Shown here: in pieces, positions 8,966-17,286 of the stretch
Layout of the letters: each line of letters opens with the position of its first letter
Position numbering within the stretch: the stretch's first letter is position 1
From: Pseudanabaena sp. lw0831
GTDB lineage: Bacteria; Cyanobacteriota; Cyanobacteriia; Pseudanabaenales; Pseudanabaenaceae
Assembly: GCF_016584665.1 (NCBI RefSeq)
Contig: NZ_BBJB01000077.1
Span: forward strand, 1 to 64,000
Direction: 5' to 3'
Length of the DNA stretch: 64,000 nt
Position numbers and translations under genes: made by a program
The notes under the pieces: model-generated
What the model was told of the DNA's origin: nothing
What the model saw: the letters and a program-made list of their open reading frames with translations, nothing else
The model's database searches: none

Positions 8966-9107
8966 ATGTGTTCTCTGTGCGTCAGCTAAATATTTAGTGC
9001 AAACATTAACTCATTCTAGATAACCAGTATAGCGATCGCTATTCAAGACTTGCCATTTTAGGATGCTTTATGATGCATATAGCAATGAGGAACATACTTC
9101 ATTCCCA

Positions 9108-9150
9108 GTGAATAGGTGGGGCGCAGCGAAGCCGCGCACCACCTATTCAC
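9108..9150. repeat. Hairpin between Rieske and CheW genes
   Basis: The arms (GTGAATAGGTGG) flank a GCGCAGCGAAGC core in the intergenic space upstream of two divergent genes. It is therefore not a simple 3'-end terminator. Confidence 0.7.
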
Positions 9151-9256
9151 TTTTAACGCTTATTAACTGAAAAATGGGGACGCAAGCAGCCATAATGCTG
9201 TATACAAACGATTACCCTGATCGCTATACATGATTAATGTTTACTAAGGTCGACAT

Positions 9257-9775
9257 ATGTCCATGCAAACACTTACACAGAGTGTCGATCGCATCCAAGA
9301 AGGAAAGATGAGCGTACAGCAAGATACAGGGCTTGATACTTGTCTAAAGTTTGTGATCGATCCTCAAACTGTCGGCTTACTTGAAAGTGAATTTACTCAA
9401 GAAGTTTTGACGATCAGAGCCTCTCACATTATGCCCGTACCGAATAAACCATCTTGTATTTTAGGTATATTAAGCCGTCGTCGCCGAGTTTATTGGGCGA
9501 TCGATTTAGCAATGCTATTGGGTTTGCAACCTCTAGATCAAAATATTGGACTCTATGAAGTAATTTTGATATCAGTGCAACAACTTTCACTGGCGATGAT
9601 CGTGCCTAAAATTTGGGGGGTTGTCCATATTCCAAATGACACCCTTGACCAAAATATTAGCTCTGTGCCAGCGACATTGAGACCATATCTTAAAGGGTAT
9701 ATTAACGATAAGGGAGAATGTTCTTATTTACTAAAAGCTGAAAATATTGTGCAATCGACAATTCTACATTCATAA
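9257..9775 (+). CDS. CheW-like adaptor protein
   Basis: The 172-residue protein is a single CheW domain (LKFVID, ILGILSRRRRVYWAIDLAMLLGL, LAMIVPKIWGVVHI). CheW/PilI proteins couple a chemoreceptor to a CheA-type kinase; in cyanobacteria such modules drive type IV pilus phototaxis. No receptor or CheA gene is in the window. The next gene starts 17 bp downstream and encodes a tandem ComFB protein, so the two are probably co-transcribed. Confidence 0.85.
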   Translation: MSMQTLTQSVDRIQEGKMSVQQDTGLDTCLKFVIDPQTVGLLESEFTQEVLTIRASHIMPVPNKPSCILGILSRRRRVYWAIDLAMLLGLQPLDQNIGLYEVILISVQQLSLAMIVPKIWGVVHIPNDTLDQNISSVPATLRPYLKGYINDKGECSYLLKAENIVQSTILHS

Positions 9776-9792
9776 TTATATCTATCCCCAAA

Positions 9793-10806
9793 ATGGAATC
9801 CTGCCGCAATGTTCTGCTTGAATTTGTTTCTAGAGAAGCTAATGCTCAAATTCAGAGCTTAGGCAGTGGGATTAGACATAAATACAATATTGACGAGGTG
9901 ATTGCCTATACATTAAATCGTCTGCCATCTATGTTTGCATCGACGGATGTTGGCTTGCAGACAAAGAGACAAGAATGTACTGCTATGCAAGCCGATATTA
10001 CGAAGGTAACTCGTCAAGCATTGTTAGCAGTGCGTCGCGATCCTTTGCGGGAGCCTCAGCCACTGGAAGCTATAGAAGTAGCCAATGCACCCCATGCTTT
10101 GCTAGATGCCCAAGACAGACTAGGTCGGACAAATCTCATGTGGTGTGACTTGCCCAGAGCCTTAGAAGACAATTTAGAAAATGCGATCGCTAAATATAAT
10201 TCTGGTAACTTATCGCCGCGTGTCAGTAAATATGGCTCTTTGGGGCAGCGACAGATGAATTCGCAAATGTATCTTGGTAAGTCTAAGTCTACGCAAAAAT
10301 GCAGCGTTGCCCCTGATTCTAAACAGAAAGAATATGACGTTTATATGATGGAATCTCATCAGCTAGTCCATTCTTTGGAGCGACTGGTGATTAGAATGGC
10401 GCAAAACCGAGCACAAAGTTTTCCCCCATCCGATCTGAGGTTCATTCGGCTAGAAGATGTACTAGCACGAACTTTAAATCGTCTACCGTCCTTGTATGCC
10501 ACGTCAGCAAAGGGACTTGCTCATTTGCGTTATTACGCACAAATGAATATCGGTTCGGAAGTTGCCATCATTGTGCATGAGTCGATGCTAGAAGCTCGTA
10601 ATGCCAGTTATCAAAAAATCGATCCCCTGATGTTCTCTAAAATTCGTCATGAGAGAGTACAAGCTTTAGCTAAAGTCAGTAAGTTACTGTTTGATCGGCA
10701 AGTAACATGGCAAAATTTGAGCGAATCTATATCAAAATCCCTAGAGCTTGCTAAAGCTGGAAAGGTTTGTTGGGTGCGATCGCAGCATAATGCGCCTAAA
10801 CAATAA
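9793..10806 (+). CDS. Tandem ComFB-domain protein
   Basis: The 337-residue protein contains two copies of the ComFB motif: DEVIAYTLNRLPSMFAS (about residues 36-52) and EDVLARTLNRLPSLYAT (about 223-239). Each is followed by a helix with conserved basic residues. A linker of about 100 residues separates them. ComFB-domain proteins have been reported as cyclic-dinucleotide receptors linked to motility and competence in cyanobacteria (established knowledge). The adjacent CheW gene points to control of motility. The duplication within one chain could create two ligand sites or an internal dimer; that is inference. Confidence 0.85.
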   Translation: MESCRNVLLEFVSREANAQIQSLGSGIRHKYNIDEVIAYTLNRLPSMFASTDVGLQTKRQECTAMQADITKVTRQALLAVRRDPLREPQPLEAIEVANAPHALLDAQDRLGRTNLMWCDLPRALEDNLENAIAKYNSGNLSPRVSKYGSLGQRQMNSQMYLGKSKSTQKCSVAPDSKQKEYDVYMMESHQLVHSLERLVIRMAQNRAQSFPPSDLRFIRLEDVLARTLNRLPSLYATSAKGLAHLRYYAQMNIGSEVAIIVHESMLEARNASYQKIDPLMFSKIRHERVQALAKVSKLLFDRQVTWQNLSESISKSLELAKAGKVCWVRSQHNAPKQ

Positions 10807-10836
10807 AGGTGGTGCAAAGCACCACCTTTATTGTTT
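10798..10836. terminator. Bidirectional hairpin holding both stop codons
   Basis: A perfect 18-bp stem (AAACAATAAAGGTGGTGC) with an AAA loop contains the TAA of the ComFB gene (10804-10806), and the TAA of convergent ftrC (10835-10837) starts inside it and ends one base past it. Symmetric A/T runs on both sides fit termination in both directions. Confidence 0.85.
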
Positions 10837-11206
10837 AAGCATCGTAAACAATTTCAACTACTTCTAGTTCTTGTTTTGTACCAACAAAAGGATTATCTTC
10901 AGTCAGAAACAACATACAGTGACATTCTTTGCGTTCGCGCATTGGCACACAAGGGCAGTTCCAGTAGGTATCTTTGACTTCAGCTTCCTTGTCTTCATAA
11001 TAGCGACAGGGACATAGAGGAGAGCCTAAATCATCTTTGTGTTTAGCTAAGCCCTCAATAACGGCATTAGTTACGCTAGGATCGACACAAAAGAATGTGC
11101 CTGTATTTTTTGCGTACCTTTCGGAGAATTTTCGCATTGCCTCAAAACTTTTAGAGGATGCTTTATTTTCCCCACGATCTGACTCTGACTCTGGGTTAAG
11201 GGACAT
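10835..11206 (-). CDS. ftrC: Ferredoxin-thioredoxin reductase catalytic subunit
   Basis: The 123-residue protein has the diagnostic cysteine pattern FFC, CPCRYYED, NCPCVPMRERKECHC, which holds the [4Fe-4S] cluster and the adjacent redox-active disulfide. It passes electrons from photosynthetically reduced ferredoxin to thioredoxin, linking light to enzyme activation. The variable subunit gene ftrV is not nearby. The N-terminal 20 residues are polar and poorly conserved, so a later start is possible. Confidence 0.95.
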   Translation of the reverse strand: MSLNPESESDRGENKASSKSFEAMRKFSERYAKNTGTFFCVDPSVTNAVIEGLAKHKDDLGSPLCPCRYYEDKEAEVKDTYWNCPCVPMRERKECHCMLFLTEDNPFVGTKQELEVVEIVYDA

Positions 11207-11273
11207 GATCTAACAAAATACCAAGAAACTATTAGTTACTACCTATAGCATGAAATCGCTACACCACTTTATC

Positions 11274-11333
11274 TTAAAACCCTAAGAGGTAGAGGTAATC
11301 CAAAGCGTTAACTCTATCTCTTAGGTTTAATTT
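11274..11333. repeat. Imperfect inverted repeat upstream of ftrC
   Basis: CCCTAAGAGGTAGAG pairs with CTCTATCTCTTAGG across about 20 nt between two divergent genes. It may act in either 5' leader. Confidence 0.45.
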
Positions 11334-11424
11334 GTCTTACTTTTGTCACAACAAACAAGAATTTTTGCTAAAGTAGAAACAGAAGAAACAAGCCATTTCC
11401 AGTAATGCTGTATTAGGTGCATGT

Positions 11425-12084
11425 ATGGCAACTAGAGTTAACTTTTGTATATCAATTGGTAGCGCGATCGCGGCAAGCTTTTTCAGTGCGATCGCCTTTG
11501 CTCCTGCCGCCCGATCAAATGATACTAGCAATCAAAAATTAGGCACAATAAGAACATTACCCAGTCTCCAGACAAGAGCACATCCACCTTTACAGCCTGA
11601 TACTTTACATTTGGGCATGTTAGAACCGCAGTTTTTTAAGTATGCTCAGGACAATAACTGGGCTGCGATCGCGACGATTCATCGCGATGCATATACGATG
11701 CACCAGTTACAACCAGGCGGCGAGGGCTTGTATGCCTTGCCCGATCGCAAACTGGTTTATGTTAGGGGCTTTACTGCCAATATTTATTTTGAAAGCGATC
11801 GCTTAGTGGGGATTAGATTAACTCCTGATAACCGCGATCGCGCTCTGACAGCACCAGAGTTACTTATGCTTGTTCGGGCTTGGTTTCCTGATGATGTGCT
11901 AAGTGTGATCTATCAAGTCGCGCCATCCGATCCGCGCAAGAGTATAGTCGAAACGCTAATTGGTACAATACCAAAAGCTTTTGAGCAGGATCTGGGGAAT
12001 GTCAGCTTGCCTTTTTGTCGAGCGATCGTTTTCCCCTCGCCTGTTCCTGTAAATACCTTGTCAACCTGTAACCTAAATATATAG
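11425..12084 (+). CDS. Secreted protein of unknown function
   Basis: The 219-residue protein opens with a signal peptide (hydrophobic core about residues 10-27, cleavage near AAR). The mature part holds no motif I recognise. It includes a segment around YALPDRKLVYVRGFTANI and ends with two cysteines. It is probably periplasmic or in the thylakoid lumen. It lies between ftrC (divergent) and trpS (same strand) but a hairpin separates it from trpS. I cannot assign a function. Confidence 0.75.
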   Translation: MATRVNFCISIGSAIAASFFSAIAFAPAARSNDTSNQKLGTIRTLPSLQTRAHPPLQPDTLHLGMLEPQFFKYAQDNNWAAIATIHRDAYTMHQLQPGGEGLYALPDRKLVYVRGFTANIYFESDRLVGIRLTPDNRDRALTAPELLMLVRAWFPDDVLSVIYQVAPSDPRKSIVETLIGTIPKAFEQDLGNVSLPFCRAIVFPSPVPVNTLSTCNLNI

Positions 12085-12109
12085 AATCAGCGCTTCGCGC
12101 TGATTCTAT
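12081..12109 (+). terminator. Hairpin at 3' end of the secreted-protein gene
   Basis: A 13-bp perfect stem ATAGAATCAGCGC with TTC loop overlaps the stop codon. Confidence 0.8.
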
Positions 12110-12140
12110 GATGTTATACATTATCAACCTTTCAAATATC

Positions 12141-12163
12141 AAGTGAGCGCAAAGCGCTCACTT
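12141..12163. repeat. Short hairpin just upstream of trpS
   Basis: A 10-bp stem AAGTGAGCGC with an AAA loop ends about 20 nt before the trpS start. It could sit in the trpS leader. Confidence 0.7.
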
Positions 12164-12182
12164 GCATGATCTTAAAAATCCC

Positions 12183-13181
12183 ATGCAAAAACGAGTTTTA
12201 TCTGGCGTACAACCGACTGGCAACCTTCACATTGGCAATTATTTGGGGGCAATTCGCAACTGGGTAGAGACTCAGGCTGATTACGAAAATTTCTTTTGTG
12301 TTGTCGATCTACATGCGATCACGGTTCCCCACGATCCGAAGACTCTAGCTAGCAACACTCGCGATATTGCCGCTCTATATATTGCTTGTGGCATTGATCC
12401 CAGTATTTCCACAATTTTTGTGCAGTCCCATGTTTCGGCACATGCCGAGTTAACTTGGCTGCTCAACTGCATCACACCGCTTAATTGGTTGGAGCGAATG
12501 ATCCAATTTAAAGAGAAGGCGATCAAGCAAGGCGAAAATGTGGGCGTAGGGCTGCTGGACTATCCTGTGCTTATGGCGGCGGATATTTTGCTGTATCAAG
12601 CCGATCTAGTGCCTGTTGGTGAAGATCAAAAACAGCATTTGGAATTAACGCGGGATGTGGCAGGAAGGTTTAACGATCAATTTGCGCCAGTTTTGAAAGT
12701 GCCTGAGCCATTAATTCGTAAGGAAGGAGCACGAGTGATGAGCCTCACCGATGGCACAAAAAAAATGTCCAAGTCCGATCCTTCGGAAATGAGTCGGATT
12801 CATGTGTTAGATAAGCCTGATGAGATTGCTAAAAAAATCAAGAAATGTAAAACCGATGCAGTACGCGAGTTAGCTTTTGATGATAGCGATCGCCCTGAGG
12901 CAAATAATTTACTTGGGCTATACGCAATTTTTGCCAATAAAACTAAGGAACAGGTTCAAGCTGAGGCGGCGACATGGCGCGGTTGGGGTGATTTTAAGAC
13001 TGTGTTGACTGATGCTGCGATCGCGCATCTTGAGCCGATTCAAACTAAGTATGATGAAGTGGTAAAGGAGTCAGGCTACCTTGATCGCGTATTACATGAT
13101 GGGCGCGAAAAAGCTGCCGAGACTGCTTTTAAAACTCTGAATGCAGTCAAAGATGCAATGGGTTATTTACCACCGTTGTAA
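12183..13181 (+). CDS. trpS: Tryptophanyl-tRNA synthetase
   Basis: The class I aminoacyl-tRNA synthetase begins at 12183 (332 residues) with MQKRVLSGVQPTGNLHIGN, which carries the HIGH-type motif. KKMSKSDPS is the KMSKS loop. It charges tRNA-Trp with tryptophan in the cytosol. An in-frame ATG at 12162 would overlap the leader hairpin and precedes the family N-terminus, so it is rejected. No Shine-Dalgarno sequence is evident. Confidence 0.97.
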   Translation: MQKRVLSGVQPTGNLHIGNYLGAIRNWVETQADYENFFCVVDLHAITVPHDPKTLASNTRDIAALYIACGIDPSISTIFVQSHVSAHAELTWLLNCITPLNWLERMIQFKEKAIKQGENVGVGLLDYPVLMAADILLYQADLVPVGEDQKQHLELTRDVAGRFNDQFAPVLKVPEPLIRKEGARVMSLTDGTKKMSKSDPSEMSRIHVLDKPDEIAKKIKKCKTDAVRELAFDDSDRPEANNLLGLYAIFANKTKEQVQAEAATWRGWGDFKTVLTDAAIAHLEPIQTKYDEVVKESGYLDRVLHDGREKAAETAFKTLNAVKDAMGYLPPL

Positions 13182-13270
13182 GTTTGCCAAACCACATTCA
13201 AAATCATTGTAAATCTAGGCTAAATATAGAGTTCAGAAACTATCAAAAAACTTATTTACTCACCAAAATA

Positions 13271-13786
13271 ATGTCAAATTCTAAACGAAATATATTAGGA
13301 CTATGGATACTAACTAATACATTTGGATTTGTCTTGGGTATGATATTCGCGGTATTGAGTATAAGTGTATCTTGGGCTCTTTATTCTAGTAGTATTCCTT
13401 ACTATAATGTATTTCATTCTTTTGTTTCTGTACTGCCAGCTTCAAGTGTTGCATTTGCTGCTCAGTGGCTAGTACTAAGAAGATTTTTTACTGGATTAAG
13501 ATGGTGGATACCAGCATCTGTTGGAGGCGCAATCCTCGGTTGGATTATTTTAACTAATCCTGAGAATAGCCTTCTTAAGATTTTTGTTACTCTTCCCGTT
13601 GGATGTATGCAATACCTGTGCATTTATCAGAGTTTTGAAAAGAAAATCTTGTGGGTGCTAGCTTCCACAATTGGCTTATTCTCAATTTTCATCACAGGTC
13701 CTGTCGGCGTGGCAATTTATGTAGTATTAACGGGAACCTGTCTAACTAAGTGGGAGCGTCAAACTATTGAAAAAAATAATGGTTAG
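13271..13786 (+). CDS. Multi-pass membrane protein of unknown function
   Basis: The start at 13271 (171 residues) gives MSNSKRNILGLWILTNTFGFVLG, a cytoplasmic basic start followed by the first helix. Four or five hydrophobic segments follow, with WLVLRRFFTGLRWWIPASVGGAILGW typical of small cyanobacterial membrane proteins of unknown role. An upstream Met at 13184 would add a polar stretch without homology. It lies 90 bp after trpS. Confidence 0.75.
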   Translation: MSNSKRNILGLWILTNTFGFVLGMIFAVLSISVSWALYSSSIPYYNVFHSFVSVLPASSVAFAAQWLVLRRFFTGLRWWIPASVGGAILGWIILTNPENSLLKIFVTLPVGCMQYLCIYQSFEKKILWVLASTIGLFSIFITGPVGVAIYVVLTGTCLTKWERQTIEKNNG

Positions 13787-13873
13787 AAAGTATTTATTTA
13801 CAAAAATGTAATAACTCATGAACTCATTTGAAGATGTGCCATTCTCAAGTCTTTATTGAAAATAAACCCCAAG

Positions 13874-13906
13874 ATTAGTAGGGTGAACAATGCCCACCCT
13901 ACTAAT
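13874..13906. repeat. Hairpin with TAGTAGGGTG arms
   Basis: ATTAGTAGGGTG pairs with its complement. The same GGGTGGGC..GCCCACCC type core recurs inside the element at 45.9 kb. Confidence 0.7.
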
Positions 13907-13961
13907 TTCTTTTGGGAATTGATATGAGCTACGATTAGAGAAGTAACTTTGAGATGAAAGT

Positions 13962-14321
13962 ATGGCTACCGTATCAATCTTGCCAATTTCTGATCCTAAA
14001 GGTGAAAAATCATATCGCGCCCTTGCGGGTGACAAACACTCTGAGGGTAAAACTGCGGGGCAGGCCTTAGATGCATTAACTACTCAACTAGGTGAAATAG
14101 AATTTAGTGCGATTGTTCTTATTCAAAGCTTTCAGCCTGACTCAATTTTTGGGGCTGAGCAACAAAAACGCTTATCAGAATTAATGGACTTGTGGAGACT
14201 TGCACGAGATCAAGACCAAGAATTACCAATCAATCAACAACAAGAGTTAGATCAATTAGTTGAAGCTGAGTTAAAAGCAGCAACAGCACGTACAGCCATC
14301 TTGATGCCGCAACAGAATTAA
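13962..14321 (+). CDS. Small partner gene of an HNH module
   Basis: The 119-residue protein matches no family I can name. Its C-terminal half is predicted helical and acidic (QELPINQQQELDQLVEAELKAATARTA). Its stop codon overlaps the start of the following HNH gene by one base (TAATG), which implies translational coupling. A second small-gene/HNH pair with the same organisation lies at 61172-61998. The role may be a partner or inhibitor of the nuclease; that is inference from arrangement only. Confidence 0.75.
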   Translation: MATVSILPISDPKGEKSYRALAGDKHSEGKTAGQALDALTTQLGEIEFSAIVLIQSFQPDSIFGAEQQKRLSELMDLWRLARDQDQELPINQQQELDQLVEAELKAATARTAILMPQQN

Positions 14322-14722
14322 TGAATCCTTACTATGTTGCGATCGCTAAACGTGCAAACCATCGCTGTGAGTACTGCCAAGCACCTGAGATCGTTTTTAA
14401 TTTTCCCTTTGAAGTTGAGCATATCATTCCAATTTCTCGACAAGGTATAAATGCGCCAGATAATCTAGCTCTTTCATGTCGTTCTTGCAATCTTCGCAAA
14501 GGAAGCCGTATTACTGGAAATCTAGCTGCTCTCAATAGTAATGTCGCTGTCTTTCATCCGAGAAACGAAAAATGGCATGAACACTTTTATGTCAATACCG
14601 AAATCGGCGCGATCATAGGAATCACTCAAACTGGAGAAGTTACAGTCAAGTATCTCGAAATGAATAGTCCTGCTCAGGTGGGAGCAAGGCAACTATCGAT
14701 TCGTCTAGGTTTGTTTCCGTAG
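14321..14722 (+). CDS. HNH endonuclease
   Basis: The 133-residue protein has the HNH/zinc-hairpin layout: CEYCQAP, VEHIIPISRQG (catalytic His), DNLALSCRSCNLRKGS. Two CxxC pairs hold a structural metal and the His-Asn set forms the nicking site. It ends with an extension shared with the HNH protein at 61172-61582 (FHPRNEKWHEHF, then a GITQTGEVTVKYLEMN-like strand). It is translationally coupled to the small gene before it. The nuclease fold is certain; the target is unknown. Confidence 0.9.
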   Translation: MNPYYVAIAKRANHRCEYCQAPEIVFNFPFEVEHIIPISRQGINAPDNLALSCRSCNLRKGSRITGNLAALNSNVAVFHPRNEKWHEHFYVNTEIGAIIGITQTGEVTVKYLEMNSPAQVGARQLSIRLGLFP

Positions 14723-14739
14723 TTAAAACTCAACCAAAC

Positions 14740-15450
14740 CTATTTCCGTTTGAAATAAGCACGATACACGGGTAAACCTTGAGAAATGACTGAACTTTCG
14801 CGCTCGGTGGGAATATGTTCAGGGAAAATCGAATCATCGGCAAAGTTTCCTGTCCCAGCGAGATTAATAAAATTTTCATTTGCATCAAAATGTTGGCGCA
14901 TATCTTCAGCTACTTCCAAAACATCTGACTGCAAGAATACATCGGCATTAGGCACAAGTAACTCAGCTAAAGTCGCCACTAATTCGGGTTGGACGGCGCG
15001 GCGTTTTTGTTGGCGACGCTTAAACCAAGGATCGGGAAATTGGACTGTGACTTCATGCAATGATTCTTTAGTTAATAATCCTGCTAGCGACACATTGGCA
15101 TTGCAAAAAATGTAATGCAGATTTTTTAAACCTAGTTCATCACGGACTTCATTGCAGCGATCTACTAGCGGCTCCCGAATTTCTAAACCCAAAAAATTCC
15201 AATCTGGCTTGAGTTGCGCCGTCTGCAAAATATAGCGTCCTCTTGCCGAGCCAATATCCAAACTGAGTGGCTTTGAGCAATCAGCATAAACTTCTGTCCA
15301 GACTGGCGGCGCGATCGCAACGCTGTATTTTTTGGCTAAAGGGTTAACGTGTTCACGTACACGCGCCCGCGGCGACACATTTTCATTGCTAATGTTGACA
15401 ATGATTTCGTTTGCGGATCGATTGGATTGGGACGTTGAGGAGTTTTGCAT
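14740..15450 (-). CDS. trmB: tRNA (guanine-N7-)-methyltransferase
   Basis: The 236-residue protein has the SAM-binding motif LDIGSARGRYIL, the acidic end of strand 2 in LGLEIREPL, and the TrmB signature VQFPDPWFKRRQQKRR. It methylates G46 of tRNA in the cytosol. The first 30 residues (MQNSSTSQSNRSANEI) are low-complexity and probably an unconserved extension. It is convergent with the HNH gene, with 17 bp between the stops. Confidence 0.96.
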   Translation of the reverse strand: MQNSSTSQSNRSANEIIVNISNENVSPRARVREHVNPLAKKYSVAIAPPVWTEVYADCSKPLSLDIGSARGRYILQTAQLKPDWNFLGLEIREPLVDRCNEVRDELGLKNLHYIFCNANVSLAGLLTKESLHEVTVQFPDPWFKRRQQKRRAVQPELVATLAELLVPNADVFLQSDVLEVAEDMRQHFDANENFINLAGTGNFADDSIFPEHIPTERESSVISQGLPVYRAYFKRK

Positions 15451-15468
15451 ATTATTTAAGAATACCTC

Positions 15469-15507
15469 AGATAGAAGCTGTGGCGCTTTGCGCCGCAGCT
15501 TCTATCT
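15469..15507. repeat. Hairpin between divergent trmB and phosphotransferase genes
   Basis: Arms AGATAGAAGCTG flank a GGCGCTTTGCGCC core. It lies upstream of both neighbours, so it is not a terminator of either. Confidence 0.75.
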
Positions 15508-15655
15508 TGTCCAAGCAACTGACAAAAAACGACTTTTGGTTTTTGGCAAACACTTTTGATCCCTGCTCTGCGATATATCTGGATAGAGCTAAAAATTAAT
15601 CAATTTATCGATCGCTATGCCTGTCGCAGATTGGTCTCTAAAGCATGTCCCCAAT

Positions 15656-16639
15656 ATGTCTGACCATCTTTTTCCCATAACCTATTCCACCCTTGCAACG
15701 CAAGCATTGGTAGATCGAGTGTTATGCCGATATGCCGTGGGCGAAATTACCAGTTGTGTCTTCTGGATGCGGGGACTGAGCGACATCTATCTCGTAGAAG
15801 CAGGCGATCGCCGCTATGTACTGAGAGTTTCCCATGCCCATTGGCGCTCTAAAGCAGAAATCGAATTTGAATTAGAATTATTAGCGTTTTTGCACAAAAA
15901 TTATATTCCTGTTGCCCATCCCCTCACAACTAATGATGGACAACTAGCGATCGAGATTCCTGCCCTTGAAGGTAAACGCTATGCTGCTTTATTTACTTAT
16001 GCCGCAGGTCAAGTTGCTATTGGGGATCTGAATAAAGCACAAGCGCAAAAATTAGGTGAAACTTTAGCTAATCTCCACGGCGCTGCTCAAAATTTTTACT
16101 GTCGGATCGATCGCCCCCATTTGACGATCGAATATTTACTAGATGACTCACTACATGACTTGTCACCGTTTTTGCATGGTTCAGCGCGATCGTATATGAA
16201 TGATGCGATCGCCCAAATCAAAGAACAAATCTGTCATCTTCCACAAACTTTCCCGATCTGGAGTGTCTGCTGGGGCGATCCCCACAGTGGCAATGTCCAT
16301 TTTACTGACACCAACGAGATCACCCTATTTGATTTTGATCAATGCGGCTATGGCTGGCGATCATTTGACATTGCCAAGTTTCTGCAAGTGACTTTGCAAG
16401 CAGGGATCAGTCCTAGCGTCCGCAAAGCTTTTTTGCAAGGCTATCAGTCATCACAGCCACTTGAAGACATTGAGTTAAGTTGTATGCAACCCTTAATCCA
16501 AGTCGCGCAGATCTGGTCATGGGCGATCAGTGTCAAATCTGCGATCGTGCATAATCACAGCAAGCTCGATGCTAGTTACTTCCACCAACGTCTTGAGCAT
16601 TTTAAGATGTTGCGATCGCCCGACTGGAAACCTTTTTAA
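15656..16639 (+). CDS. APH/choline-kinase-like phosphotransferase
   Basis: The 327-residue protein (start 15656, MSDHLFPITYS) has the aminoglycoside-phosphotransferase fold. The phosphate-binding and Lys region is YVLRVSHAHWRSKAEIEFE, the catalytic loop is CWGDPHSGNVHF (Asp and Asn) and the metal-binding motif is LFDFDQCGYGW. Such enzymes transfer phosphate from ATP to small hydroxylated substrates or, in the SrkA group, to proteins. The substrate is not predictable. It is monocistronic, with a hairpin downstream. Confidence 0.85.
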   Translation: MSDHLFPITYSTLATQALVDRVLCRYAVGEITSCVFWMRGLSDIYLVEAGDRRYVLRVSHAHWRSKAEIEFELELLAFLHKNYIPVAHPLTTNDGQLAIEIPALEGKRYAALFTYAAGQVAIGDLNKAQAQKLGETLANLHGAAQNFYCRIDRPHLTIEYLLDDSLHDLSPFLHGSARSYMNDAIAQIKEQICHLPQTFPIWSVCWGDPHSGNVHFTDTNEITLFDFDQCGYGWRSFDIAKFLQVTLQAGISPSVRKAFLQGYQSSQPLEDIELSCMQPLIQVAQIWSWAISVKSAIVHNHSKLDASYFHQRLEHFKMLRSPDWKPF

Positions 16640-16646
16640 AATTAAA

Positions 16647-16693
16647 GCCAAAAAAGCAGATGGGGCGCAAAGTGCTCCATCTGCTTTTTTGGC
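16647..16693 (+). terminator. Hairpin downstream of the phosphotransferase gene
   Basis: A near-perfect stem begins GCCAAAAAAGCAGATGG, has a GCGCAAAGTGC core and is followed by a T-rich arm. Confidence 0.8.
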
Positions 16694-16759
16694 CTTACAA
16701 GAAATGCTATAACAAAAGAACTTTTGATCTAAATAATTCTAAATAATTCTCAATAAATC

Positions 16760-17251
16760 ATGAAATATTGGCGATTCATCACCAGCATCATCTTAGCCAC
16801 AATCATCTTTTTAAGTCCATGCCCAGTCCAAGCTGCTAGCTCCTCCAGCGTTACTCGCTCCATCTTGAACGAAGCAGGAAGCGAAGACTTCTCTGGAAAA
16901 AACTTAATTCGGGCCGAATTTACTAGCATCACTTTAAAGGATGCAAATTTTACAAATGCTGATTTACGAGGCGCACTCTTCAATGGCGTTTTATTAGATG
17001 GAGCCAATCTACATGGCAGCGATTTTAGTTCGGGAATAGCTTATGTTACGAGGTTTAAGAATGTTGATTTGAGTGATGCAATCTTAGCTGATACCAATAT
17101 GTTGCGATCGACCTTTGATAATGTGGATGTCACAGGTGCTGATTTCACCAATGCACTGCTAGATGTTCAGCAATTAAAAAAACTTTGTGTTAATGCATCT
17201 GGCACAAACTCTAAAACAGGCACTGATACTCGCGAATCTCTAGGCTGTTAA
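16760..17251 (+). CDS. Exported pentapeptide-repeat protein
   Basis: The 163-residue protein has a signal peptide (residues 1-24, ending VQA) and then about 15 pentapeptide units of the A(D/N)LXX type (DANFTNADLRGALFNGVLL, GADFTNALLD). These form a right-handed quadrilateral beta-helix. It ends with a Cys-containing tail (KKLC...LGC) that could make a disulfide. Such proteins are known from the thylakoid lumen; the function is not established. It is convergent with kaiC. Confidence 0.88.
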   Translation: MKYWRFITSIILATIIFLSPCPVQAASSSSVTRSILNEAGSEDFSGKNLIRAEFTSITLKDANFTNADLRGALFNGVLLDGANLHGSDFSSGIAYVTRFKNVDLSDAILADTNMLRSTFDNVDVTGADFTNALLDVQQLKKLCVNASGTNSKTGTDTRESLGC

Positions 17252-17286
17252 TAAAAAAAGGAGCGCAACGCGCTCCTTTTTTTATT
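17250..17286. terminator. Bidirectional hairpin between pentapeptide gene and kaiC
   Basis: A perfect 17-bp stem AATAAAAAAAGGAGCGC with an AAC loop contains both convergent stop codons. Confidence 0.85.

Noticed and set aside
13962-14722. Homing endonuclease inside an intron or intein
   Set aside because: The HNH gene is free-standing between intact genes, with a coupled small gene and no split host gene around it.
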